The position numbers and the translations under genes were made by a program. The notes beneath the pieces are model-generated. The model searched no databases. It was not told the origin of the DNA and worked only from the letters and a program-made list of their open reading frames with translations. A stretch of 64,000 bases of DNA. It comes from Streptomyces qinglanensis (GTDB lineage: Bacteria; Actinomycetota; Actinomycetes; Streptomycetales; Streptomycetaceae). Shown here in pieces: positions 37,017-44,510 of the stretch. The stretch is taken from assembly GCF_900111245.1 (NCBI RefSeq), contig NZ_FOGO01000003.1, positions 496,001 through 560,000 of the forward strand, written 5' to 3'. Position 1 is the stretch's first letter; each line of letters begins with the position of its first letter.

Positions 37017-37388
37017 TCACAGGGTCCAGGTGCGCAGCTCGGCGGCGATCGCGGGCAGGTCGGCGGTGCCGTCCTTGACCAGCCGGGCCAGGTCGCGTAT
37101 CCGCTCGGGAGAGGTGACGACCTTGAGCCCGCAGGCGACGAGGTAGCCGTAGGCCACGGCGGAGGCGAACAGGGCGTTGGAGCGCTCCAGGGCCGGTACG
37201 TGCAGCAGGAGTTGCAGCAGCGCGGCGGCGCGGTCGTGCGGCTCGGGGTAGACGGGGCGGCCGAAGACGGCGGCCTCGTGGCGGCTGACGGCGGCGACGA
37301 GCGCTCCGTAGTCGGTGACCCGCGGGTCGCCCGGGGTCTTCTGCTCGGCGAGGATCAGCAGCCAGGCGAGGTCGACGCGTACGCTCAC
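37017..37388 (-). CDS. Fic/Doc-like toxin component with degenerate active site
   Basis: 123 aa. Overall layout of Doc-type death-on-curing proteins: LAWLLILAEQKTPGDPRVTDYGALVAAVSRHEAAVFGRPVYPEPHDRAAALLQLLLH. The catalytic loop, normally HPFxDGNxR, reads HVPALERSNALF (residues 63-74): His-63, an acidic residue and Asn are kept, but the Gly-Asn-Lys/Arg end is lost. I know this as an actinobacterial family annotated as toxin component; loss of the motif makes nucleotide or phosphate transfer doubtful. Start overlaps the antitoxin stop by 4 nt. Confidence 0.78.
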   Translation of the reverse strand: MSVRVDLAWLLILAEQKTPGDPRVTDYGALVAAVSRHEAAVFGRPVYPEPHDRAAALLQLLLHVPALERSNALFASAVAYGYLVACGLKVVTSPERIRDLARLVKDGTADLPAIAAELRTWTL

Positions 37389-37648
37389 GCCGCGGGCGGG
37401 CTTCCGGCCCCGGTCCCCGGGTCCCGCTCACCGGCCCCGGCCGCGTCGAGTTCCTCGGCGAAGACGGACGCGTAGCTCTTCATGAAGTCGGCTGCCGCGT
37501 CCACGAAGGAGCGGCCCACCTCGGCCGCGTCCCGCTGGACGAGTTCCTCGATGTACCGGTTCACGCTCACGCCGCGGGCCAGCGCCCGCTCCCTGGCGGC
37601 CTGCGCCGTGCCCTCGTCCACCCGGACGTTCAGTTGCGTCTTCGCCAC
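37385..37648 (-). CDS. Ribbon-helix-helix antitoxin
   Basis: 87 aa: MAKTQLNVRVDEGTAQAARERALARGVSVNRYIEELVQRD is a ribbon-helix-helix DNA-binding domain (residues 1-40), followed by a helix and a Gly/Pro/Ala tail that could cover the toxin. GTG start with TAGCGT six bases upstream and no Shine-Dalgarno, so probably leaderless. Its stop overlaps the fic start, the usual antitoxin-first order; it should repress its own operon. Confidence 0.85.
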   Translation of the reverse strand: MAKTQLNVRVDEGTAQAARERALARGVSVNRYIEELVQRDAAEVGRSFVDAAADFMKSYASVFAEELDAAGAGERDPGTGAGSPPAA

Positions 37649-37963
37649 ACCACCACGCTAGCACCCTTCCGCTAGCAGTGAACAGGCGTGCGATCCGGGC
37701 GCGGTCCGCGGCCCCGTCCCCGGGCCGCCCGGGCTCGGCCCGGCCCGCGCGTCGGCCGGCCCGGCACTCCTGCCGGAGGTGGCACGACCGGCACGTCCGC
37801 TCCGGTCGCTCCGGTGCCCGAAGCCCTCGCCGGAAGCCCTCGCCCGAAGCTGAGTCCGGTGCCGCGGACGGCCCCCGACCCCCGCAGACGACTCCGCCGT
37901 CCAGGTGCCCACCAGGCGAAACTGCGTGGCGGGCCGGGTGCGGCCCGTGCTGGGATGCGGGCC
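37649..37963. other. 315-bp intergenic region between antitoxin and GNAT gene
   Basis: Divergent promoters; TAGCGT (minus, 37655-37660) belongs to the antitoxin, inside CTAGCG repeats at 37657 and 37671. The remainder is GC-rich with short CCCGAAGC-type repeats near 37815-37855 and no gene. Confidence 0.5.
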
Positions 37964-38389
37964 ATGACGGAGCTTGCGATACGGGCGGCGGGCACGGCCG
38001 ACATCGACCCGGTGCTGGCCTTCTGGCAGGAGGCGGCGGAGGGCACGAGCGTCAGCGACGACCGGGACGGGGTGGCCCGGCTGCTGGCCCGGGACCCGGA
38101 GGCCCTGCTGCTGGCGGAGCAGGACGGGCGGCTGGTCGGCACGGTCATCGCCGGGTGGGACGGCTGGCGCTGCTCCCTCTACCGGCTCGCGGTACTGCCC
38201 GCGCGGCGCCGGCAGAGCGTCTCCCGGTCCCTGCTGGCCGCCGCCGAGGAGCGCTTCGCGGCGCTCGGCGGACGGCGCGGCGACGCCATGGTGTTGGACG
38301 CGAACGAGCGGGCACACCGGGTCTGGCAGGCCGCCGGTTACGTTCCGCAGCCCCAGTGGAGCCGCTGGGTCAAACCGCTGACCGCCTGA
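37964..38389 (+). CDS. GNAT family N-acetyltransferase
   Basis: 141 aa, compact single domain: RAAGTADIDPVLAFWQEAAEG start, GRLVGTVIAGWDGWRCSLYRLAVLPARRRQSVSRSLLAAAEERF with the acetyl-CoA loop in the degenerate form RRRQSVSRSL rather than RGxGxG, and LDANERAHRVWQAAGYVPQPQWSRWVK. Substrate unknown. Start at 37964 has no obvious ribosome-binding site. Confidence 0.82.
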   Translation: MTELAIRAAGTADIDPVLAFWQEAAEGTSVSDDRDGVARLLARDPEALLLAEQDGRLVGTVIAGWDGWRCSLYRLAVLPARRRQSVSRSLLAAAEERFAALGGRRGDAMVLDANERAHRVWQAAGYVPQPQWSRWVKPLTA

Positions 38390-38448
38390 GAGCCCGCGCC
38401 CCGCGCGGGAACCGGGGAACCGCTCGGCCCGTTTACGCTGTACACGAA

Positions 38449-38476
38449 GCCGGGCCCGCACCCCCGCGGGCCCGGC
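38449..38476. promoter_or_regulatory. Hairpin in the 5' region of the CNNM operon
   Basis: 11-bp perfect stem (38449-38459 with 38466-38476), loop ACCCCC. Either terminates the upstream GNAT gene or belongs to the CNNM leader, since a TACGCTGTACAC stretch just before it (38434-38445) looks promoter-like. Confidence 0.45.
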
Positions 38477-38512
38477 ACAGTCATCGGATCCGAAAGGTGT
38501 GAGCGTCCGCCC

Positions 38513-38599
38513 ATGGGCGACCCTCCCAGTAGCAGCCTCCGACATCGCGCGTACCGGCCACCCCTGTCCCACGATGGGAAGGAGGTGAACGGTCGATGA
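38513..38599 (+). CDS. Putative 28-aa leader ORF MGDPPSSSLR...
   Basis: ATG inside the palindrome CGCCCATGGGCG (38509-38520), AAAGGTGTGA about 11 bases upstream, 28 codons, and a stop that overlaps the CNNM start as ATGA. It contains the AAGGAGGTGA ribosome-binding site of the next gene, so its translation would expose or block that site. The Asp-Pro-Pro near the N-terminus resembles magnesium-sensing leader peptides of enterobacteria (MgtL) where such residues destabilise ribosomes; this link is inference. Confidence 0.4.
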   Translation: MGDPPSSSLRHRAYRPPLSHDGKEVNGR

Positions 38600-39957
38600 C
38601 GGAAGTCCTGCTGCTGCTCGTGGCACTGCTGCTGTCCCTGGCCTGCGGCGGATTCGTGGCCGCCGAGTTCTCCCTGACGACCGTCGAGCGCAGCGAACTG
38701 GAGCGGGCCGAGCAGCGCGGCGACCGGGGCGCGCGGAGCGCGCTGGCGGCCGTGCGGTCCCTCACCTTCCAGCTCTCCGGGGCACAGCTGGGCATCACCG
38801 TCACCAATCTGGTCGTCGGCATGCTCGCCGAGCCGTCCGTGGCCAAGCTGATCGCCGGACCGCTGCGCTCGCTCGGCGTACCGTCCTCGGCCTCCTCCTC
38901 CCTCGCCCTCGTACTCGGCACCGCGCTGTCCACGGTGGTGCTGATGGTGATCGGCGAGCTGGTGCCCAAGAACTGGGCGATCTCCCGGCCGCTGCCGGTG
39001 GCGCGGGCGGTGGCGACACCGCAGCGGGCCTTCTCGGCAGCCTTCCGCCCACTGATCCGCCATCTGAACAACACCGCCAACCGGGTGCTGCTGCGGATGG
39101 GCCTGGAGCCCACCGAGGAGCTGGCCTCGGCCCGCTCGCCGCAGGAGCTGGTGGCGCTGGCACGGCACTCCGCCAAGGAGGGCGCTCTGGAGGAGGACAC
39201 CGCCGACCTGTTCGTGCGCACCCTGCACCTGGCCGAGCTGACGGCGGAGAACGTCATGACGCCGCGCGTGCAGGTGACCTCGCTCGAGGTGCAGGCCACC
39301 GTGGAGGACGTCGCCAACGCCACCCGCGCCACGGGACTCTCCCGCTTCCCCGTCTACCGGGGGAACCTGGACACCGTCGTCGGCATCGTCCGGATCAAGG
39401 ACGTGCTGGCCGTACCCGCCGCCGAGCGGCGGCTGCGGCCGGTGACCGATCTGATGCGGGAGCCGCTGCTGGTTCCCGAGTCGCTGACCGTCGACCGGCT
39501 GCTGGACCAGCTCTCGGGCGGCGACCGCAGCATCGCGGTCGTCATCGACGAGTACGGCGGCACGGCCGGCGTCGTCACACTGGAGGACATCATCGAGGAG
39601 GTCGTGGGCGAGGTCCGCGACGAGCACGACCCGCTGGAGACCCCCGACCTGGCCCCCGCCGGGGAGGACGCGGAGGGCCGGCCCGTCTACGTCGCGGACG
39701 GCGCCGCGCGCACCGATCAGCTGCAGGCCATCGGGCTGCGCACTCCGGAGGGCCCCTACGAGACGCTCGCCGGGCTGATCGCCACCGAACTGGGCCGCAT
39801 CCCGGCCGCCGGGGACACCGTGTCGGTCGGCGGCTGGGAGCTGACGGTCATGGACGCCGGCGGCCGCCGCGCCGCGCAGGTGCGGCTGTACGGACCGAAG
39901 CCGGGTGACGACCCGGCCGGGTCGGAGACCGGCGACCGGGCGGAGGCACAGCGATGA
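38596..39957 (+). CDS. CNNM/CBS-domain membrane protein (HlyC/CorC family)
   Basis: 453 aa. Domain order: CNNM (DUF21) membrane domain with three to four helices (1-190) including the family motif AAEFSLTTVERSELE and ELVPKN; two CBS domains (about 205-330, VMTPRVQVTSL...SRFPVYRGNLDTVVGIVRIKD...VIDEYGGTAGVVTLEDIIEEVVGE); C-terminal CorC_HlyC transporter-associated domain (340-430). Such proteins export Mg2+ or Na+/Mg2+. A perfect AAGGAGGTGA ribosome-binding site precedes the ATG. Overlaps the second CNNM gene by ATGA. Confidence 0.92.
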   Translation: MTEVLLLLVALLLSLACGGFVAAEFSLTTVERSELERAEQRGDRGARSALAAVRSLTFQLSGAQLGITVTNLVVGMLAEPSVAKLIAGPLRSLGVPSSASSSLALVLGTALSTVVLMVIGELVPKNWAISRPLPVARAVATPQRAFSAAFRPLIRHLNNTANRVLLRMGLEPTEELASARSPQELVALARHSAKEGALEEDTADLFVRTLHLAELTAENVMTPRVQVTSLEVQATVEDVANATRATGLSRFPVYRGNLDTVVGIVRIKDVLAVPAAERRLRPVTDLMREPLLVPESLTVDRLLDQLSGGDRSIAVVIDEYGGTAGVVTLEDIIEEVVGEVRDEHDPLETPDLAPAGEDAEGRPVYVADGAARTDQLQAIGLRTPEGPYETLAGLIATELGRIPAAGDTVSVGGWELTVMDAGGRRAAQVRLYGPKPGDDPAGSETGDRAEAQR

Positions 39958-40964
39958 CGGTGCTCCAACTGCTGATCGGGCTGCTGACCCTGGTGGCCAA
40001 CGCGTTCTTCGTCGGCGCGGAGTTCGCGCTGATCTCGGTGCGCCGCGCACAGATCGAGCCGCTGGCCGAGGAGGGCGACAAGAAGGCCCGCAAGGTGCTG
40101 TGGGGCCTGGAGCACGTGGCGCAGATGCTGGCCGCGGCGCAGCTCGGCATCACGCTGTGCACCCTGGTGCTCGGTGTCGTCGCCGAGCCCGCCATCGCGC
40201 ACCTGCTGGAGCCGGTCTTCCACGCGGTCGGTGTCGCGGACGGCGTGGCGCACGGCGTCTCGTTCGTGATCGCGCTGTCGCTGGCGACGTATCTGCACAT
40301 GCTGCTGGGCGAGATGGTGCCCAAGAACATCGCGCTGGCCGGGCCGGAGCGGACCGCGCTGCTGCTGGGGCCGCCGCTGGTGGCGCTGTCGCGGGCGCTG
40401 CGCCCGGTGATCTTCGCGGTGAACTCGTTCGCCAACGCGCTGCTCAAGCTGATCCGGGTCGAGCCGAAGAGCGAGGTCGAGGCCGCGTTCTCGGACGACG
40501 ACCTCGCCCAGATGGTGGCCGACTCCAGTGAGGCCGGGCTGCTGGACGACCGCTCGACCGAACGGCTGCGCGACGCGCTGGAGCTGGGCAGGCGGCCGAT
40601 CGCCGAGGTGGCGCAGCCGCTGCACAAGGTGGTGACGGCAGGCCGCGGTGTGACCCCCGAGGGGCTGGAGAACCTGTCGGCCGAGTCCGGGTTCTCCCGG
40701 TTCCCGGTGGTGGACGACGACGGGCGGGTGCTGGGTTATCTGCACGTCAAGGATGCGCTGGACGCCTCGCCCCGGGAGGCTGCGTTCCCGCTGACGGCGA
40801 TGCGTCCCATCGCCCGGGTGCGGGCCTCGCTGCCGCTGGACGACGTGCTGGGGGCCATGCGCTCCAGCGGAACCCATCTGGCGGCGGTCACCGGCCCGGA
40901 CGGGCGGGCAACGGGCGTGGTGACGATGGAGGACGTGCTGCGCGAGCTGGTCGGCCAGGCGTAG
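39954..40964 (+). CDS. Second CNNM/CBS-domain membrane protein
   Basis: 336 aa, paralogue of the preceding gene lacking the CorC_HlyC C-terminal domain. CNNM domain (1-180, GAEFALISVRRAQIEPLAEEG, LGEMVPKN) and CBS pair (about 205-330, SRFPVVDDDGRVLGYLHVKD, ATGVVTMEDVLRELVG). It starts in the ATGA overlap with the longer protein, suggesting a heteromeric long/short pair as often seen in actinobacteria. The gene is followed by a 12-bp inverted repeat. Confidence 0.92.
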   Translation: MTVLQLLIGLLTLVANAFFVGAEFALISVRRAQIEPLAEEGDKKARKVLWGLEHVAQMLAAAQLGITLCTLVLGVVAEPAIAHLLEPVFHAVGVADGVAHGVSFVIALSLATYLHMLLGEMVPKNIALAGPERTALLLGPPLVALSRALRPVIFAVNSFANALLKLIRVEPKSEVEAAFSDDDLAQMVADSSEAGLLDDRSTERLRDALELGRRPIAEVAQPLHKVVTAGRGVTPEGLENLSAESGFSRFPVVDDDGRVLGYLHVKDALDASPREAAFPLTAMRPIARVRASLPLDDVLGAMRSSGTHLAAVTGPDGRATGVVTMEDVLRELVGQA

Positions 40965-41002
40965 CGGCAGCCCACCGGCTCGCCGGCCGTCAGGCCCGCA
41001 GG

Positions 41003-41048
41003 CCCGTTGCCCCGGGGACACCGCAAGGTCGTTGCTCGGGGCAACGGG
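41003..41048. terminator. 12-bp inverted repeat after CNNM operon, at SGNH promoter
   Basis: Arms CCCGTTGCCCCG (41003-41014) and CGGGGCAACGGG (41037-41048), 22-base loop. It may end the CNNM transcript, but the right arm touches the TACCAT -10 of the next gene, so it could also be an operator. Confidence 0.5.
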
Positions 41049-41049
41049 C

Positions 41050-41055
41050 TACCAT
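41050..41055 (+). promoter_or_regulatory. -10 element, leaderless layout (SGNH hydrolase)
   Basis: TACCAT eight bases before the GTG at 41064. Confidence 0.45.
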
Positions 41056-41063
41056 GGGCGACC

Positions 41064-41936
41064 GTGACCAGTGCTGCTCCCGCCTCGTCCGCGGAACCCG
41101 CCCGTCCCCCGGCCACCCCTCGCTCGTTCGTCGCCCTGGGCGACTCGTTCACCGAGGGGATGTCCGACCTGCTGCCGGGTGGCGGCTACCGGGGGTGGGC
41201 CGATCTGCTCGCGGCCCGCCTCGCGGCCCGGGAGCCGGAGTTCCGCTACGCCAACCTCGCGGTGCGCGGCAAGCTGATCGGGCAGATCGCCGCCGACCAG
41301 GTCGCGCCCGCGGCGGCGATGGAGGCCGACCTGGTGACCCTGGTGGGCGGTCTCAACGACGTGCTGCGGCCGGGCTGCGACACCGCACGGGTGTGTGCGC
41401 TGCTGGAGGAGTCCGTCGCCACCCTGGCGCCCGCCTGCGGGACGCTGGTGCTGATGCGCAGCCCAGGGCGCCGCGGACCGGTACTGGAGCGCTACCGGGC
41501 CCGGATGGAGCAGCTCTTCGACTTCATCGACGGGCTTGCGGAGCGGCACGGCGCGCTGGTGGTCGACCTGTTCGCCTCCGAGGCGCTGGGCGACCCGCGC
41601 ATGTGGGCCGACGACCGGTTGCATCTGACGGCGGAGGGGCACAGCAGAGTGGCCGAGGCCGTCTGGCAGCGGCTCGGGCTGCCGCCCGGAGGCGACTGGA
41701 ACACCCCGCTGCCGCCCGCCGCCGCACCCTCCTGGACGGCCCGCCGTGCCGCGGACGCGCGCTTCGCCCGAGTGCACCTGCTGCCCTGGATCGGGCGGCG
41801 GCTGACCGGCCGCTCCTCGGGCGACGGGCGCACCCCCAAGCGCCCGGAGCTGGCCCCACTGGCCTGCGACGACACCGCCGGCTCCGGGGCCGCCCTCCCG
41901 CCGCCCCGGAGCGCCGGGGACCGCGCGGCACCGTAG
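41064..41936 (+). CDS. SGNH/GDSL family hydrolase
   Basis: 290-aa esterase or lipase-like enzyme, cytosolic (no signal peptide). Block I GDSFTEGM with catalytic serine, block II NLAVRGK, block III GGLNDV with Asn, block V WADDRLHLTAEGH with the Asp-His pair. The C-terminal 80 residues after the domain are Pro/Arg-rich. Substrate unknown. GTG at 41064 chosen because it follows the -10 closely and begins VTSAAPASSAEP before the domain. Its stop codon overlaps the purB -10. Confidence 0.87.
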   Translation: MTSAAPASSAEPARPPATPRSFVALGDSFTEGMSDLLPGGGYRGWADLLAARLAAREPEFRYANLAVRGKLIGQIAADQVAPAAAMEADLVTLVGGLNDVLRPGCDTARVCALLEESVATLAPACGTLVLMRSPGRRGPVLERYRARMEQLFDFIDGLAERHGALVVDLFASEALGDPRMWADDRLHLTAEGHSRVAEAVWQRLGLPPGGDWNTPLPPAAAPSWTARRAADARFARVHLLPWIGRRLTGRSSGDGRTPKRPELAPLACDDTAGSGAALPPPRSAGDRAAP

Positions 41937-41939
41937 ACT
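41934..41939 (+). promoter_or_regulatory. -10 element, leaderless layout (purB)
   Basis: TAGACT, whose first three bases are the stop codon of the SGNH hydrolase, eight bases before the purB GTG. Confidence 0.5.
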
Positions 41940-41947
41940 CGGGCGGC

Positions 41948-43378
41948 GTGAGTGACAAGCCGCGCATCCCGAACGTCCTGGCGTCCCGCTACGCCTCCCC
42001 CGAGCTGGTCCGCATCTGGTCCCCCGAGTCGAAGATCGTGCTGGAGCGGCGGCTGTGGCTCGCCGTGCTCAAGGCGCAGCGGGACCTGGGCATCGCCGTA
42101 CCCGAAGAGGCGCTGGCCGACTACGAGCGGGTGGTCGAGAACGTGGACCTCGCCTCGATCGCGGAGCGCGAGAAGGTCACCCGGCACGACGTGAAGGCGC
42201 GCATCGAGGAGTTCAACGCGCTGGCCGGGCACGAGCACGTACACAAGGGCATGACCTCGCGCGACCTGACGGAGAACGTCGAGCAGCTCCAGATCCGGCT
42301 CTCCCTGGAGCTGGCCCGCGACCGTTCCGTGGCCCTGCTGCAGCGGCTGGGCGCGCTGGCGGGCGAGCACGCGGCGCTGGTGATGGCGGGCCGCTCGCAC
42401 AACGTCGCGGCGCAGGCCACCACTCTCGGCAAGCGCTTCGCGACCGGAGCCGACGAGCTGCTGGTCGGCTTCGAGCGGCTGGAGGAGCTGCTGCGCCGGT
42501 ATCCGCTGCGCGGCATCAAGGGGCCCGTCGGCACCGCGCAGGACATGCTGGACCTGCTCGGCGGGGACGAGCAGAAGCTGACCGACCTGGAGCGCAGGAT
42601 CGCCGAGCACCTCGGGTTCGGGCGTGTGTTCACCTCTGTCGGGCAGGTCTACCCCCGCTCCCTGGACCACGAGGTGGTCGGCACGCTGGTGCAACTGGCC
42701 GCCGCCCCCTCGTCACTGGCCAGGACGATCCGGCTGATGGCCGGCCAGGAGCTGGTGACCGAGGGGTTCAAGGAGGGGCAGGTCGGCTCCTCGGCGATGC
42801 CGCACAAGATGAACACCCGCTCCTGCGAGCGCGTCAACGGCCTCATGGTGACCCTGCGCGGCTACGCCTCCATGGCGGGCGAGCTGGCCGGGGACCAGTG
42901 GAACGAGGGCGACGTGTCCTGCTCGGTGGTGCGCCGGGTGGCACTGCCCGACGCCTTCTTCGCGTTCGACGGGATGCTGGAGACGTTCCTGACGGTGCTG
43001 GACGAATTCGGCGTCTTCCCCGCCGTGGTGGCCCGGGAGCTGGACCGCTACCTGCCGTTCCTGGCGACGACGAAGGTCCTGATGGGCGCCGTGCGGGCCG
43101 GGGTCGGCCGGGAGGTTGCCCACGAGGCGATCAAGGAGCACGCGGTGGCTGCGGCCCTGGCGATGCGCAAGGGGGCGGAGCACAACGAGCTGCTGGACAG
43201 GCTCGCGGCGGACTCCCGCATCCCGCTCGACCGCGCCGCGCTGGGCGAACTGATGGCGGACCGGCTGTCGTTCACCGGCGCCGCGGCCGCGCAGACCGCG
43301 GAGGTCGTCAGCCGCGTGCAGGAGGTCGCCGCGCTGCACCCCGAGGCCGCCGGCTACCGGCCCGGAGCGATCCTCTGA
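41948..43378 (+). CDS. purB: Adenylosuccinate lyase
   Basis: 476-aa fumarase-superfamily lyase acting twice in purine synthesis (SAICAR to AICAR, adenylosuccinate to AMP). N-terminal RYASPELVRIWSPESKIVLERRLW, VHKGMTSRDLTENVE, AGRSHNVAAQATTLGKR with catalytic His region, and the superfamily signature GSSAMPHKMN with the catalytic serine. GTG start with leaderless-type -10. Its stop is shared with the CTG start of the mug-like gene. Confidence 0.96.
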   Translation: MSDKPRIPNVLASRYASPELVRIWSPESKIVLERRLWLAVLKAQRDLGIAVPEEALADYERVVENVDLASIAEREKVTRHDVKARIEEFNALAGHEHVHKGMTSRDLTENVEQLQIRLSLELARDRSVALLQRLGALAGEHAALVMAGRSHNVAAQATTLGKRFATGADELLVGFERLEELLRRYPLRGIKGPVGTAQDMLDLLGGDEQKLTDLERRIAEHLGFGRVFTSVGQVYPRSLDHEVVGTLVQLAAAPSSLARTIRLMAGQELVTEGFKEGQVGSSAMPHKMNTRSCERVNGLMVTLRGYASMAGELAGDQWNEGDVSCSVVRRVALPDAFFAFDGMLETFLTVLDEFGVFPAVVARELDRYLPFLATTKVLMGAVRAGVGREVAHEAIKEHAVAAALAMRKGAEHNELLDRLAADSRIPLDRAALGELMADRLSFTGAAAAQTAEVVSRVQEVAALHPEAAGYRPGAIL

Positions 43379-43926
43379 CTCCGCGGTTCACCGCCCGGGA
43401 GCTGGCGGCGGCCCGCGGCAAGCAGGTGCCGGACGTGGCGGCCGAGGGGCTGCGGGTGCTGTTCTGCGGTATCAACCCCGGGCTGCTCTCGGCCGCCACC
43501 GGCCACCACTTCGCCCGCCCGGGCAACCGGTTCTGGCCCGCGCTGCACGCCTCGGGGTTCACCCCGCGGCGGCTGCTCCCCGAGGAGGAGCGGGAGCTGC
43601 TCACCTACGGGCTGGGCATCACCAACGTCGTCGCCCGGGCCACGGCGCGTGCCGACGAGCTGACCCGCGCGGAGTTCGCCGAGGGCGGGCGGCTGCTGGA
43701 GGCGAAGACGGCACGGCTGCGGCCGAAGTGGCTCGCGGTGCTGGGCGTCACCGCCTACCGCGCGGCCTTCGACGCCCCGGGCGCCGCGGTGGGACCGCAG
43801 GAGCGGCTGGTGGGCGGCGTGCCGGTGTGGCTGCTGCCCAATCCCAGCGGGCTCAACGCGCACTACACGCCGTCCGCGCTGGCCGAGAAGTTCGGCGAGC
43901 TGCGGGCGGCGTCAGCCGAGGACTGA
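43375..43926 (+). CDS. mug: Mismatch-specific uracil/thymine DNA glycosylase (Mug)
   Basis: 183 aa. Mug motifs: LRVLFCGINPGLLSAATGHHFARPGNRFW with the catalytic Asn of GINPG, and NPSGLNAHY in the C-terminal DNA-intercalation loop; it excises uracil or thymine from G mismatches. The expected N-terminus (TPRFTARELAAARGKQVPDV) has no ATG, GTG or TTG in frame; CTG at 43375, overlapping the purB stop as CTGA and seven bases after GGAG, is the best start. A GTG at about 43423 would cut into the conserved region. Confidence 0.9.
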   Translation: MTPRFTARELAAARGKQVPDVAAEGLRVLFCGINPGLLSAATGHHFARPGNRFWPALHASGFTPRRLLPEEERELLTYGLGITNVVARATARADELTRAEFAEGGRLLEAKTARLRPKWLAVLGVTAYRAAFDAPGAAVGPQERLVGGVPVWLLPNPSGLNAHYTPSALAEKFGELRAASAED

Positions 43927-44322
43927 CGGTGCGCTCCTGCCCCGCTCCCCCGCGGCCGCCAGGAGCTGCAGCGGGATGTCCTCGCCGCGCCGGGCCAGCC
44001 CGACGCCCACCCAGCGGTCCCCCACCGTCCACACGGCCAGTTCGGCGACCCGCCAGCACACCGTCCGCTCGGGTTCGGGCAGGGCGGCGCCCTCCGCGGC
44101 GGCCAGCAGATGCGGGCCGAGGTCGACCGTCTCCGGCTCGCCCCACCGCCGGGACAGCAGGACGAGCAGCGCTTCGTGGTCGGCGCGGACTTCCCGCTCC
44201 GCTTCCAGGAGTTCGACCGCGTCGCCGTCGGGGGGCGGGTCCGCGGTACGTAACACGGCGGTCCGGGGGGCGGGGTCGGCCCGCAGTCCGTCGAGGGCGG
44301 CAAGGTGGTGCGCGAGGTGCAT
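43912..44322 (-). CDS. Conserved-looking small protein, unknown function
   Basis: 136 aa, acidic, alpha/beta composition: MHLAHHLAALDGLRADPAPRTAVLRT start, a DGDAVELLEAEREVRADHEALLVLLSRRWGEPETVDLGPHLLAA middle, ending WTVGDRWVGVGLARRGEDIPLQLLAAAGE. No family recognised. ATG at 44322 has GGAAGG upstream. The end overlaps the convergent mug gene by 15 nt. Confidence 0.7.
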   Translation of the reverse strand: MHLAHHLAALDGLRADPAPRTAVLRTADPPPDGDAVELLEAEREVRADHEALLVLLSRRWGEPETVDLGPHLLAAAEGAALPEPERTVCWRVAELAVWTVGDRWVGVGLARRGEDIPLQLLAAAGERGRSAPSVLG

Positions 44323-44510
44323 AGGGACAGTCAACCTTCCGGCACTGACAGCCGGTTGAGCGGCCCGGCCTCCGCGAGCCGCCGCGGGTCCGCGGCACGG
44401 GGGAGCCGCCCCGCGGAGTGGCCGCCGGTCGGCGCGGTGCGGCCGCCGCTCGCCGTGCCTCACCGCAGCGGTTACGATCCGCACCACGCGCACAGGCAGG
44501 GAGGCGGAGC

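Noticed and set aside
38449..38595. M-box magnesium riboswitch before the CNNM genes
   Set aside because: I could not match the conserved M-box core; the leader-ORF explanation fits the visible features better.
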